Source: Brachybacterium equifaecis (GTDB lineage Bacteria > Actinomycetota > Actinomycetes > Actinomycetales > Dermabacteraceae). Taken from it: a stretch of 64,000 bases of DNA. The stretch is taken from positions 310,001-374,000 of the forward strand of contig NZ_JAKNCJ010000002.1 of NCBI RefSeq assembly GCF_023509525.1. Reading direction: 5' to 3'. This document shows, in pieces, positions 17,560-25,941 of the stretch (position 1 is its first letter; every line of letters begins with the position of its first letter). Position numbers and translations under genes: made by a program. The notes beneath the pieces were generated by a model. That model did not search any database and was not told where the DNA came from. It saw nothing but the letters and a program-made list of their open reading frames with translations.

Positions 17560-18387
17560 ATGGCCACGAGCAATTCCCATCGCGCGGCCGGCCGCGCAGT
17601 CACCCCCCTTCGTCACAGCGGACGCGCCCTGCGTGGCACCGGAGGTGCCGCCCTCCTCGGCACCGTCCTGCTCGGGTCCGCCTTCGCTGGTGGTGCGGCC
17701 CAGGCAGCACCCGCAGCTCCTGCGACCGTGCCGTCCGCGGCCACGCAGGCCGCCGCGCCTGCTGCTCCGGCGCCGACGCAGGCACTGCACTCTTCCGAGA
17801 AGCTTCGCTGGGGATCCCAGGGTGCCTCGGTCGAGCAGCTCCAGTCCGCGCTGAACGATGAGGGTTCCTCACTCGCCGTCGACGGGAAGTTCGGCCCGCG
17901 TACCCATGGCGCGGTGAAGGACTACCAGCAGGCCAACGGCCTGCAGGTCGATGGCGTGGTGGGCCCCGAGACGCGCGGCTCCCTGAACGGTTCGGCCCCC
18001 GGTGTCGGCGGTGGTGGTGCGTCGGTTCCTGCGCCCGCATCCTCCTCCAGCAGCACCGGGCAGGCGATCGTCGACGCCGCACGGACCCAGATGGGTGCCG
18101 CTTACTCCTGGGGCTCGAGCAACCCGGGCGTGAGCTTCGATTGCTCCGGCCTGACCCAGTACGCCTACAAGCAGGTCGGCATCGACCTTCCGCGCACCTC
18201 CGGCCAGCAGGTCGACGCCGGCACCCAGATCTCCAAGTCCGAGGCGCAGCCCGGCGATCTTGTCGTGTGGCCCGGCCACATGGGCATCTACGCCGGCGGC
18301 GACAAGGTCGTCGATGCAGGACGCTCTCCCGGCGCGGTCACGGAGCGCACCATCTGGGGCAATCCCACCTTCGTCTCCTTCCGCTGA
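17560..18387 (+). CDS. secreted NlpC/P60 peptidoglycan hydrolase with PG-binding domain
   Basis: 275 residues: signal peptide (about 1-50, ending AQAAP), an Ala/Pro linker, a peptidoglycan-binding type 1 domain (about 80-145: LRWGSQGASVEQLQSALND...GVVGPETRG), a Gly/Ser linker, and a C-terminal NlpC/P60 domain with catalytic C195 (VSFDCSGLTQYAY) and H240 (WPGHMGIYAGG). It should cleave stem peptides in the cell wall. ACGGAG precedes ATG 17560 by 8 bases. An in-frame ATG at 17533 is possible. It is an unexpected passenger among metal genes. Confidence 0.9.
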   Translation: MATSNSHRAAGRAVTPLRHSGRALRGTGGAALLGTVLLGSAFAGGAAQAAPAAPATVPSAATQAAAPAAPAPTQALHSSEKLRWGSQGASVEQLQSALNDEGSSLAVDGKFGPRTHGAVKDYQQANGLQVDGVVGPETRGSLNGSAPGVGGGGASVPAPASSSSSTGQAIVDAARTQMGAAYSWGSSNPGVSFDCSGLTQYAYKQVGIDLPRTSGQQVDAGTQISKSEAQPGDLVVWPGHMGIYAGGDKVVDAGRSPGAVTERTIWGNPTFVSFR

Positions 18388-18404
18388 GCCCAGCGACCAC
18401 TCGC

Positions 18405-18436
18405 GGCGCGCACCCCACCATCGAGGGGTGCGTGCC
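18405..18436. terminator. bidirectional terminator hairpin
   Basis: GGCGCGCACCCC pairs with GGGGTGCGTGCC (one mismatch) around an 8-nt loop, followed by GTCTTT on the plus strand. It lies between the convergent NlpC/P60 and CDF genes. Confidence 0.75.
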
Positions 18437-18482
18437 GTCTTTGCTCTCGCCTGCGGTCAGGAGGCGATCGGATCCGTGGGTG

Positions 18483-19415
18483 CTAAGTGTGCAAGGGACG
18501 TTCGGATTCACCTCGATGCACGGACGGGCTCTCCAGTTGGATCGTGGCGTGCTCGAACGCTATCGGGAAGTGCGTCCTGACGCAGACATGGACCTCTTCG
18601 AGGATCCGCAGTGCATGGGCCGATTCGAAGCACTCCTCCCCGACGACGACGTGCGCAGAGAAGATCGGCAGATTGCTCCCGATCGCTGAGGCGTGCAGGT
18701 CGTGGACGTCCTGGACGTGGTCGAGCGCGAGGATGTGCTCACGCACCTGATCGAGATCCACACCCTTCGGGGTGTACTCCATGAGGATCCGGAGCGTCTC
18801 GGCCATGATGCGGAACGCCCGAGGCACGATCAACGCGGCGATGAACAAACCGGCCAGCGCATCAGCCTGCTGGAATCCGGTCAGCTGAATCACGATCGCG
18901 GCAGTGATCACGCCGAGCGAACCGAGAGCGTCATTGAGGACCTCGAGGAACGCGGCACGCATGTTGAGGCTCGAATCCTTGCCTCCGGCCAGGATGAGGA
19001 TCGCGGCGATGTTCGCGACCAGCCCGATCACACCGAAGATGAGCAGCTCACCCGAGGGAACGTCCGGGGGGTCCGTCAGTCGCGAAATGCCCTCGACGGC
19101 GGTGTAGGTGCCGACCACGATCAGGAGCGTGGCCTGGGCCAAGGCTGCCAGTACCTCGATGCGAGCGAATCCCCAGGTCTTACTGCTGCTGGCCGGGCGC
19201 AACATCATGGTCGCCGCAATCAACGCGACCAGCAGACCGGAGGCGTCGACAAGGGCATGCGCCGTGTCCGTGAGCAGAGCAAGACTGCCGGTGACGACGC
19301 TCCCGATCGCTTGCGCGAGCACGATGACGGAGGTGATGGCGAAGGCGATGGCGAGTCGCGTCCGGGCCGTGCTCGATCCGCTACCGCCGTGCGAATGGTC
19401 GTGTCCTGAGCTCAT
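18483..19415 (-). CDS. CDF family metal cation exporter (CzcD/ZitB-like)
   Basis: A 310-residue cation diffusion facilitator: six membrane helices and a C-terminal cytosolic domain. The N-terminus is His-rich (HDHSHGG). Metal-site motifs are SLALLTDTAHALVDASG in helix 2 and AAFLEVLNDALGS in helix 5. The family exports Zn2+, Co2+ or Cd2+ in exchange for protons. Its ATG shares one base with the stop of the upstream ArsR gene (TGATG), so regulator and exporter form one operon. Confidence 0.93.
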   Translation of the reverse strand: MSSGHDHSHGGSGSSTARTRLAIAFAITSVIVLAQAIGSVVTGSLALLTDTAHALVDASGLLVALIAATMMLRPASSSKTWGFARIEVLAALAQATLLIVVGTYTAVEGISRLTDPPDVPSGELLIFGVIGLVANIAAILILAGGKDSSLNMRAAFLEVLNDALGSLGVITAAIVIQLTGFQQADALAGLFIAALIVPRAFRIMAETLRILMEYTPKGVDLDQVREHILALDHVQDVHDLHASAIGSNLPIFSAHVVVGEECFESAHALRILEEVHVCVRTHFPIAFEHATIQLESPSVHRGESERPLHT

Positions 19416-19789
19416 CAAAGGCCCCCGTCCTCGAGGTTCTCGTGATCGCGGTGGTTCTTCAGGGACAGGGTGGTCCCGGAGGTGTCGAGCAGGTCGTCAG
19501 CCGCCTCGAGTAGGTCGCTCAGTCGGGGCAGATCGGTGAGAGCGAACCACGATGCGCGGCCTTCAGTGCGCGCGGTGACCAGACCACAGTCGCGCAGGCA
19601 CGAGAGATGCTTGCTGACGGTCGACTGGGCAAGGTGCATGTGTTCGACAAGGTCGCGAACTCGATGCTCACCGGTCGAGAGGTGCTGGAGGAGAGCCAAG
19701 CGTGTGGGTTCGGCGAGAGCATGGAAGAGCGCGGCATGACTGTCTGCCACCTCGAACTGCGGCTCGGCCGGGATCGCATCAATCGTCAT
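19415..19789 (-). CDS. ArsR/SmtB family regulator of the CDF exporter
   Basis: A 124-residue winged-helix repressor (HALAEPTRLALLQHLSTGEHRVRDLVEHMHLAQSTVSKHLSCLRDCGLV). Cys64 and Cys68 sit in the recognition-helix region like the CmtR pair, but the C-terminal cysteine is absent. The tail is instead rich in His and Asp/Glu (KNHRDHENLEDGG), which may favour zinc or cobalt. ATG 19789 lies inside a palindrome. Longer upstream frames are not supported. Confidence 0.9.
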   Translation of the reverse strand: MTIDAIPAEPQFEVADSHAALFHALAEPTRLALLQHLSTGEHRVRDLVEHMHLAQSTVSKHLSCLRDCGLVTARTEGRASWFALTDLPRLSDLLEAADDLLDTSGTTLSLKNHRDHENLEDGGL

Positions 19790-19797
19790 ATGGCGAT
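19782..19797. promoter_or_regulatory. palindromic operator over ArsR start codon
   Basis: ATCGTCATATGGCGAT is a 16-base near-perfect palindrome (ATCG-Y-CATATG-R-CGAT) centred on CATATG, which includes the start codon. It is the likely binding site of the ArsR protein it precedes. Confidence 0.65.
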
Positions 19798-19955
19798 GAT
19801 ATCGTCGTGTGGGGTTCTGTAAAGGGGTGGGACTGGACGAGTCGATCCTGGGAGATGAGCGAAGGGGTCGCTGGTGGCACGTCGCTACACTCGATGCGCC
19901 CCGGTCATGGGGACAAACCGGCCCGCACGAGGGGTCACCCGAGGAGGAGACGTTC

Positions 19956-20621
19956 ATGACGGCGGACACGACGGCTGCTCGCGGAACCACCGGGACGGCG
20001 GTGCGGATCATGCTGGCCAGCCTGTTCGGGCTGCTCGCCGCCGTACTGATGCCACTGGTGGTGCCCGCATTGTTGCCCGCGGCGTCGGCGCACGACACCT
20101 TGACCTCTTCGAACCCGGCAGCAGGCGAAAGCCTCGAGCAGGCTCCCGAGGCGCTCGAGCTCACCTACAGCGATGAGGTTCTCAACCTCTCTCCGGCCGT
20201 GCGACTGACCACCTCCGCCGGCGAGGAGATCTTCACCGAGACACCCGCCGTGTCCGGCAACACGGCCACGATCGACCTGCCGCCGCTGCCCGCCGATGAC
20301 TATCAGGTCTTGTGGCGTGTCGTCTCCTCGGACGGCCACCCGATCGAAGGCACGGTCGACTTCACCGTCACAGTCGGTGCCGAGCCCACGGCCACAGCGG
20401 ACTCCGAATCGGAGGAGCCGAAGGAGAGCGAGGAGCCGACCGCCGGGACGGACGAACCGAGCACGGAAGACACCGCTGCCGAACCGGCAGAGGCTCAACA
20501 GAGCGAGGGCGGCCTTCCTCTCGGTATGATCCTCGGCGGCCTCGCTCTGCTCCTACTGCTCGCCGCGATCGGTGCGATCATCGTCCGCCTGCGCCGCAGC
20601 CCCGGTGACAACACCGACTGA
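19956..20621 (+). CDS. CopC-type copper-binding protein, C-terminally anchored
   Basis: 221 residues: a long signal sequence (cleaved near SAHD), a CopC/YobA beta domain, an acidic Glu/Thr/Ala-rich linker (about residues 145-185) and a C-terminal helix (about 190-212) followed by RLRR. The Cu(II) site residues are visible: the His of the mature N-terminus AHD and the DGHP motif in VSSDGHPIEG. It binds copper outside the membrane and is thought to hand it to CopD, which is encoded by the next, convergent gene. GAGGAGG precedes ATG 19956. Confidence 0.92.
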   Translation: MTADTTAARGTTGTAVRIMLASLFGLLAAVLMPLVVPALLPAASAHDTLTSSNPAAGESLEQAPEALELTYSDEVLNLSPAVRLTTSAGEEIFTETPAVSGNTATIDLPPLPADDYQVLWRVVSSDGHPIEGTVDFTVTVGAEPTATADSESEEPKESEEPTAGTDEPSTEDTAAEPAEAQQSEGGLPLGMILGGLALLLLLAAIGAIIVRLRRSPGDNTD

Positions 20622-20683
20622 CCATCACGAACCCGATCAGGACAACGCATCACGGCACGCCGCGGCGAGCAACAGAACCCGGC

Positions 20684-22657
20684 TCAGTACCGCGCTGAGG
20701 CGGAACGACCTACGGAGAGTCCTTCGCTGCTCCGTCGCGATCGCGAGATGACCGCGCCGTGCAGGACTGCCAGCGTCAGAACCAGCGCAAGCAGGACCCG
20801 GCCACCAAGCCTTTGATCTCCGAACGCATCGGGGCCCCAGGTCCGCCCCATGACTGCGAACCAGTCGGGCTCCACGACCGGGAGCGCCAGCACCAGCAGA
20901 AGCGCCAGCCCAGCAAGAAAGCCGGCCCCCACAACCAGGGCCACCCAGCGCTCCCGCCCAGCGACCATGCCACCACCCAGCGCCCTACCCTGGAATGGCA
21001 GCGCCACAGCAGCACCGGCCACCACAGCGGCAGTAAGCACGACCAGTCGGCCGGGCGCGGTATGCAACCCCGCGCCGAGCGCCGGGGTCAGGTAGATCGC
21101 TGCAAATCCCGCCGCGCCGAGCAGCGCCAACACCGCCGGGTGAGCGAGCCACCGACCCGCACGGGAGCGAGGCTTCCAGTCGACGAGCTCGCGCAGTCCC
21201 GCCGAACCGTCCGACCGAGGAGCGATCCGATCCCGCACGAGATCACCGAAACGCCCGGCAACCAGTAGAGGCACTGCCACCAGAGCAAGCAGCGCGTGCT
21301 GGCTCAGGTGCACGGAGAACTGCACCGGCGCGTACACGCCCGGTGCCCCGTTCGTCACCCAAAAGATGACCACGCATCCCGCTACCCACGCCGAAGTCCT
21401 GGCCACGGGCCAGCGTCGCCCGCCAGTGCCCGTCAACGGGCGGCGCAGGTGCACCCAGAGGTAGATGACCGCGAGACCGAGGGCGAGTGCCATTCCGGCG
21501 ACGTCCACACGCCAGGTCGTCAGCAGCGTCGCCAGCTCAGGCGGAGCAGGCAGTGGATAGTCGGTCAGCGCCTCAGCCGTCGAGGTGACCGGCTCAGGCT
21601 CGTCCGGCACCGGAGGCGCCGTGTTCGACAGTGCGGCAGCGAGTCCGGTCGCCGCCGCGATCAGGAAGACTTCCCCCGCGGCGAGCCACAGGAAGTCTCT
21701 CCGGCGACCCGAGTCCCGCAGCCGGCCCAGTACCCGTCGGCGCTGCCACCAGCCAGCGCCACCCAGCAGCACCAGCAACACCGTCTTCAGCACGAGCATC
21801 CACCCGTACGCGGTGGTCACAAGGTCCAGAGGCGCGGAGAGCCGGACCAGGGCAGAGGCGATACCGCTGGCGGCCAACGCCCCATAACAAGCAAGCGCCA
21901 GGACGCTGAACCGTTCGGCGACATCCCTCAGTCGTGCTCCGAGCCGGCCCGCAACCAGCACGAGCAGCGCGAGCCCACCCAGCCACACTCCGGCAGCCAC
22001 GAGGTGCACGATCATCGCGCTCGTGGCCGCCTCGTGAGAGGTCTGCCCCGAGGCATGGCCCGTCATCGACTTCGTCACCAACGTCGCGAACACCAAGCCC
22101 AGCGCGATCAGGAGCCCCATGCGGGACCTCACGACGATCAGCATGGTCGAGGCAGCGGCGACGAACACCGCCCCGGCAAGCTGGTATTGACCGAGCTCAA
22201 GCCGCGTGATGTACATCAGAAGATCGGAGCCGAACCGCGGGGAGAAGGGTGCCTGGCCCGCCGCCAAAGCGTAGCCAAGCACCATCCGCACGACCAGCAG
22301 CGTTGACCACACCATTCCCAGGCCCATACCGATATCGAGCGCCCGCTCGTACGCCGGATGGAACCGAGACACGGCAGCGTGTTCCTGGTCAGCCTCCGAC
22401 GCGGACGGCTCCGCACGGCGGGGCAGCACGACGAGCGCCAGCACGAGGCACGCCACGGTGGCGGCACCGACCACATCACCGAGGGCATCGACGATCGGCA
22501 ACCCCCACCGCACCACCGGGCCGGCATCGACGAGCTCCATCGAGACCGGTGCTCCCGCCATGGCGGCCGCGATCACCGTCCACAGAACAGCCCACGGAGC
22601 CGCAGTACCCACGATGAGGATTCTGGTGCGCATCGAGCTCACCAGCTCGCCCCGCAT
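20684..22657 (-). CDS. CopD copper resistance/import domain fused to CtaG-like domain
   Basis: A 657-residue membrane protein with more than 14 hydrophobic segments. Residues 60-350 match CopD (SMTGHASGQTSHEAATSAMIVHLVAAGVWLGGL). Residues 380-640 match the CtaG/caa3 assembly family (FSVHLSQHALLALVAVPLLVAG). CopD-CtaG fusions are known in actinobacteria and act in copper handling. Start uncertain: ATG 22657 or ATG 22633, neither with a strong ribosome site. Confidence 0.9.
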   Translation of the reverse strand: MRGELVSSMRTRILIVGTAAPWAVLWTVIAAAMAGAPVSMELVDAGPVVRWGLPIVDALGDVVGAATVACLVLALVVLPRRAEPSASEADQEHAAVSRFHPAYERALDIGMGLGMVWSTLLVVRMVLGYALAAGQAPFSPRFGSDLLMYITRLELGQYQLAGAVFVAAASTMLIVVRSRMGLLIALGLVFATLVTKSMTGHASGQTSHEAATSAMIVHLVAAGVWLGGLALLVLVAGRLGARLRDVAERFSVLALACYGALAASGIASALVRLSAPLDLVTTAYGWMLVLKTVLLVLLGGAGWWQRRRVLGRLRDSGRRRDFLWLAAGEVFLIAAATGLAAALSNTAPPVPDEPEPVTSTAEALTDYPLPAPPELATLLTTWRVDVAGMALALGLAVIYLWVHLRRPLTGTGGRRWPVARTSAWVAGCVVIFWVTNGAPGVYAPVQFSVHLSQHALLALVAVPLLVAGRFGDLVRDRIAPRSDGSAGLRELVDWKPRSRAGRWLAHPAVLALLGAAGFAAIYLTPALGAGLHTAPGRLVVLTAAVVAGAAVALPFQGRALGGGMVAGRERWVALVVGAGFLAGLALLLVLALPVVEPDWFAVMGRTWGPDAFGDQRLGGRVLLALVLTLAVLHGAVISRSRRSSEGLSVGRSASARY

Positions 22658-23013
22658 CGAATCCCGGAAACTGCTGCGCGGACAGGCGAGACGGCCGTCT
22701 TGGCGTCGTTGTCTGCCATTCTGTTCGCCGCACGGGAAGCAACCCGGCGCGTACCGATCCTCAACATGCTGTCCAGTCTCCCGTTCACTGTTGTGTCAGC
22801 TACTCCACTAGCCCCGGTCAGGTTAGCCATCGACCGGTGCGCGCTGGAGCTCAGACGAGCTCACCATGAGCAAGCCCTCCCCGTTAAACGGTGGGAACTC
22901 GTTGGGGCTCAGATCCGGACTCCGCTCGGACGATGACGACGTGACGAAGCGTCCCGGGTCCAGGTTCCGAGACCGATCTACTGAGCCCGGGACCTGAGTT
23001 TGCTTTAGCTGAA
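22658..23013. other. intergenic region without convincing gene
   Basis: 356 bases between the CopD-CtaG start and the cadD stop. A 63-codon minus-strand frame (22639-22830) has no ribosome site or recognisable motif. A GTCCCGGG/CCCGGGAC inverted repeat with a roughly 30-nt loop spans about 22952-22998 and could terminate cadD transcription. Confidence 0.5.
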
Positions 23014-23616
23014 TCAGAGGCCGAAGGCTCCGCCACTGACAAGGATGACGATGCCGAGACCGATGAGAACGATGGGGAAGAGGATGTGCTCCCAGCGTTC
23101 GAGGACTTCGGCGATCGGTGGGCGGGTGGCGACAAACTTGGCCAGGACCACCAGGACCGCGACGAGCGCGAGGAAGACGATGCAGTAGGCGACTACTGCG
23201 AGAGGTTCCACGCTGAGGAAGACAGGGGTGTAGACGCCGATGTTGTCGCCGCCGTTGGCAAGGGTGACGCCTGCGACTGTCCACACGCCGACCTTCTTGC
23301 CGGCAACCTTGGCCTCGTCGTCATCGTCGTCATCGTCTCCGCGCCAGGCCTGCCACGCCGCCCAGAGACCGAGGCCCAGAGGGATGAGACCGAAGTACGG
23401 GATGGCTGCCGAGGGCAGGAAGGCTCCGGCGCCGAGGGTCACCAGGACAGCGGCACCGAGGATGCCGACGAACCCGAGGTACTGCCCGGCCAGAATGCGG
23501 GCGGTAGTGCCACGCTGGCCCACGCCTCGGGCAAAAAAGAGGGAGAGCACGATGACGTCGTCGATGTTGGTCGCCACGAACAGGCCCATCGCCTGCAGGA
23601 CCGAGGCGAGCATCAT
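23014..23616 (-). CDS. cadD: CadD family cadmium resistance transporter
   Basis: A 200-residue membrane protein matching CadD. The N-terminus is MLASVLQAMGLFVATNIDDVIVLSLFFAR. A second Asp-containing membrane motif is VTLANGGDNIGVYTPVF. It has about five helices and a cytosolic loop with seven consecutive Asp residues (RGDDDDDDDEAKVAGKK) that could itself bind metal. ATG 23616 overlaps the stop of the cmtR gene (ATGA), so the pair forms a Cd-inducible operon. Confidence 0.92.
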   Translation of the reverse strand: MMLASVLQAMGLFVATNIDDVIVLSLFFARGVGQRGTTARILAGQYLGFVGILGAAVLVTLGAGAFLPSAAIPYFGLIPLGLGLWAAWQAWRGDDDDDDDEAKVAGKKVGVWTVAGVTLANGGDNIGVYTPVFLSVEPLAVVAYCIVFLALVAVLVVLAKFVATRPPIAEVLERWEHILFPIVLIGLGIVILVSGGAFGL

Positions 23617-23972
23617 GCGCCCTCCCCTGCTACGTCGCATCCGGGAACAGTGCAGGCGGGATCGATGCAGGGGGCGTCTTCGTCCACCGCGAGGGTGGCG
23701 TCGACCAGCGCGGTCAGGGCCTGCGCCAGGTGGGAATCGGCGATCTCATACCGTGTCCGACGACCCTCGGGCTCGGCGACCACGATCCCGCAATCGCGTA
23801 GGCATGCGAGGTGGTTGGACACGTTGGAACGTGTCAGCTCCAGATCTCGGGCCAGCTCCGCCGGATACGCGGACCCATCGAGCAGAGCCAGGATAATCCG
23901 GGACCTGGTCGGGTCGGCCAGCGCGCGACCCAACCGGTTCATCACATCGAGACGAGAAGCTATAGTCAGCAT
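23613..23972 (-). CDS. cmtR: CmtR-type ArsR/SmtB metal sensor, copy 2
   Basis: 119 residues, closely similar to the copy at 12032. Cys57, Cys61 and Cys102 are again at the CmtR metal positions, with further cysteines at 107 and 112. The DNA-binding segment is LELTRSNVSNHLACLRDCG. The start codon lies in the same 16-base operator as in copy 1, so the two sensors probably cross-regulate each other's operons. It controls cadD by overlap. Confidence 0.93.
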   Translation of the reverse strand: MLTIASRLDVMNRLGRALADPTRSRIILALLDGSAYPAELARDLELTRSNVSNHLACLRDCGIVVAEPEGRRTRYEIADSHLAQALTALVDATLAVDEDAPCIDPACTVPGCDVAGEGA

Positions 23973-23979
23973 GCACTGA
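23964..23979. promoter_or_regulatory. cmtR operator over the start codon, copy 2
   Basis: Reverse-complement copy of the 16-mer at 12025-12040. On the transcribed strand it is preceded by an AT-rich TATATAGT that may be the -10 region. Confidence 0.7.
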
Positions 23980-24130
23980 ACTATATACCGAAAACTGAAC
24001 AGTGTGTCGACGGCGGCGAGGCGATCCCTCACCCGCTCCCTGCCAAAGAAAACCCACAGCCGGCTAGACCTCTCCCGCCGCCTCACCGGGGTGTCCCCGG
24101 TCATCGCGGACGGGATCGTTCGCCCGTGCA

Positions 24131-25594
24131 CTATTCCCCAGTGGGCGAAGCTCGTAGTTCGGGGTAGTTGCCCCATCTCGAGTTGGTGCGCGCGGCATGC
24201 CTGACTGCTGTGTTGATGTTGATGCCGAGCATGTCTGCAACGACGCTGGCCGGCACAGTTTGCACGAGGTGGTCGATCCGGGCCTGCTGGATCTCTCGGG
24301 CATGGATCTTGTGCGGGACGAGGTGGAGGGCGACGCTGGCTTCGCTGACGTGGCAGTGAGGCGTGGCCCCGGGAAAGAGCCAATCTGGTCCGCCGTCGAG
24401 GTAGGGCCGCCGAGTGCTCAGCTCCTCGAGATGATGCCGCAGCAGCGCGGCGATGGGGATGGGAAGGGTGAGTGGAGTCCGTCCCAGCGCGATCCGCATC
24501 GTCTCGTCATCCGTGACGTCCGAGCGGCGCAGGCGGACACAGTCGCTGATCCGCTGGGCGAACACGAGGACGAGCAGGCCGATGAGGCGACTTCCCAGCG
24601 GGATGGACTCATCATCGACGAGCTGGTCGACCTTGGCCCAGAGGATGTCGTCGGGGACCGGGGGGCGCGGCGGGGCCGGCTTCCGTCCAGGGATCTGCAC
24701 CGGATTTGTCAGGCCTTGCCGTATCGCCCAGTTCAGGAACGTGCCAACTGCCGCCTGGGAGTGGTGGTGGGCGAAGAAGCGGTCGACGGAAGCTTGGTCC
24801 AGCGATGCCATAGAGAGCCCGTTGGTCTCGAGCCAGGCGAGAAAGTCAGCGATCTTGCGCAGCTCCGTGGAGCGGGTGCTGTAGCTGCTGGGGGTCATGG
24901 CTCGGTTCGCGGATCGCTGTCTGATCTTGCGGAGAAGCTCCCAGTGGAAGTACTGGGCGGTGACCGCGCCGTGCTCCCTGGGAAGGTCGGCAATGAAGGC
25001 GGTGGCGTGCCTCTCGAGGTCATGGAGCAGTACGTCGATGGCCGGGAGCGTTCCGGCGCTGATGAGCATGCGGCGCAGGTACCGCACGCGAGGTGAGAGC
25101 GGGAGAGCATCGAGGGTGGAGTGACTGATCGGAAGTTCGTCGGCGGACATGGCACGAAGCGTCACCCCGACCGGTTCCTTGCGCAGCCATCGCACCACCG
25201 CGCGTGGGTCGCGCGCCGTCAGCAGGTGGTCATACAGGGTGGCAAGGCCGGGATGGATGCCGCCGCCCTCGTCTGCGAGGACGTCACGGAGACGCTCGGT
25301 CAGCCGACAGGTGCCGCACTGGGATCCGGTGAGTTGTTCCTCGCTTCCGCAGGTGATGCACGCGAACCGTGGGGGCACGCCGGCGCAGGTCGCGCAGACG
25401 ATGCGTCGGATCGAGTCGTAGAAGGCCAGAACCTTGACCTGATCGCACTCGGGGCAGCGTCCGGGGTGTCGGCGGAGCCTTGAGTAGCAGGCGTTGCAGA
25501 CGTGCTGCTCGAGGATCGAGTACCTGGCTGCGACGTGACGAGCGCACCTGTCGCAGCCGACCTGGTGGCCATGGGTTCGTCCTGGTCGGTTCAC
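24131..25594 (-). CDS. large recombinase-like protein with zinc ribbons (island mobility)
   Basis: A 487-residue protein starting at GTG 25594, which overlaps the stop of the XRE gene (GTGA). Residues 10-100 carry six CxxC pairs (CDRC, CNAC, CPEC, CATC, CITC, CGTC), which suggest zinc ribbons. Residues 210-300 resemble a SAM-like core-binding domain (LRKIADFLAWLETNGLSMASLD). The C-terminal half resembles a tyrosine-recombinase fold (LLVLVFAQRISDCVRLRRSDV for box I). However, the usual HxxR...H...Y block is replaced by HAREIQQARIDHLV and VADMLGININTAVRHAART. It may be a non-catalytic or altered partner, comparable in position to TnpB of Tn554. A start further upstream would overlap the whole end of the XRE gene. 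Confidence 0.75.
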   Translation of the reverse strand: MNRPGRTHGHQVGCDRCARHVAARYSILEQHVCNACYSRLRRHPGRCPECDQVKVLAFYDSIRRIVCATCAGVPPRFACITCGSEEQLTGSQCGTCRLTERLRDVLADEGGGIHPGLATLYDHLLTARDPRAVVRWLRKEPVGVTLRAMSADELPISHSTLDALPLSPRVRYLRRMLISAGTLPAIDVLLHDLERHATAFIADLPREHGAVTAQYFHWELLRKIRQRSANRAMTPSSYSTRSTELRKIADFLAWLETNGLSMASLDQASVDRFFAHHHSQAAVGTFLNWAIRQGLTNPVQIPGRKPAPPRPPVPDDILWAKVDQLVDDESIPLGSRLIGLLVLVFAQRISDCVRLRRSDVTDDETMRIALGRTPLTLPIPIAALLRHHLEELSTRRPYLDGGPDWLFPGATPHCHVSEASVALHLVPHKIHAREIQQARIDHLVQTVPASVVADMLGININTAVRHAARTNSRWGNYPELRASPTGE

Positions 25595-25941
25595 TCGTGC
25601 GGGCGGTGCAGCTTGGCGCGGATCGGGCGCAGATCGCCGATCGCCGGTCCAGTGGTGTCTGGAGCGCCGGCTGCTCGGCGTGGGCGCTCGCTCTGGACCT
25701 TCGGGATCCCGATGAGGTCGTTGGGGGTGCACTCGAGAATTCGGCAGAGCGCGGCGAACACCTCGACGTTCAGTCTCTCGGGAGTCTTCGTCACCAGGCG
25801 GAACACTTGCTCGCGAGAGAGCTGTACTCCCTGGGCGCGCAGCGGCTCGATCAGATCCGTGGTCTGGAACATCCCGGCCGCAGCCATGAGCGGGCGCAGG
25901 TTCCAGGTGATCGGCGCGTCAGGGGCGGGAGTCTTCGGCAT
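25591..25941 (-). CDS. XRE-like helix-turn-helix protein in recombinase trio
   Basis: 116 residues with a lambda-repressor-like fold (LIEPLRAQGVQLSREQVFRLVTKTPERLNVEVFAALCRILECTPNDLIGI) and a basic, Pro-rich tail. GGAGGA sits just before ATG 25941. An alternative ATG at 25953 has no such site. It overlaps the stop of the upstream recombinase by 23 bases, and its own stop overlaps the start of the large protein. It may regulate the trio or act as a directionality factor, like the small third protein of Tn554-type elements. This is inference. Confidence 0.8.
   Translation of the reverse strand: MPKTPAPDAPITWNLRPLMAAAGMFQTTDLIEPLRAQGVQLSREQVFRLVTKTPERLNVEVFAALCRILECTPNDLIGIPKVQSERPRRAAGAPDTTGPAIGDLRPIRAKLHRPHE

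Noticed and set aside
22639-22830. 63-codon minus-strand frame between CopD-CtaG and cadD
   Set aside because: No ribosome site, no motif, and overlap with the CopD start region. It is kept only as a note in the intergenic entry.
25595-25732. Longer N-terminus for the zinc-ribbon recombinase-like protein
   Set aside because: The extra 46 residues are Arg/Pro/His-rich and lie entirely over the end of the XRE gene. GTG 25594 overlaps the XRE stop neatly.
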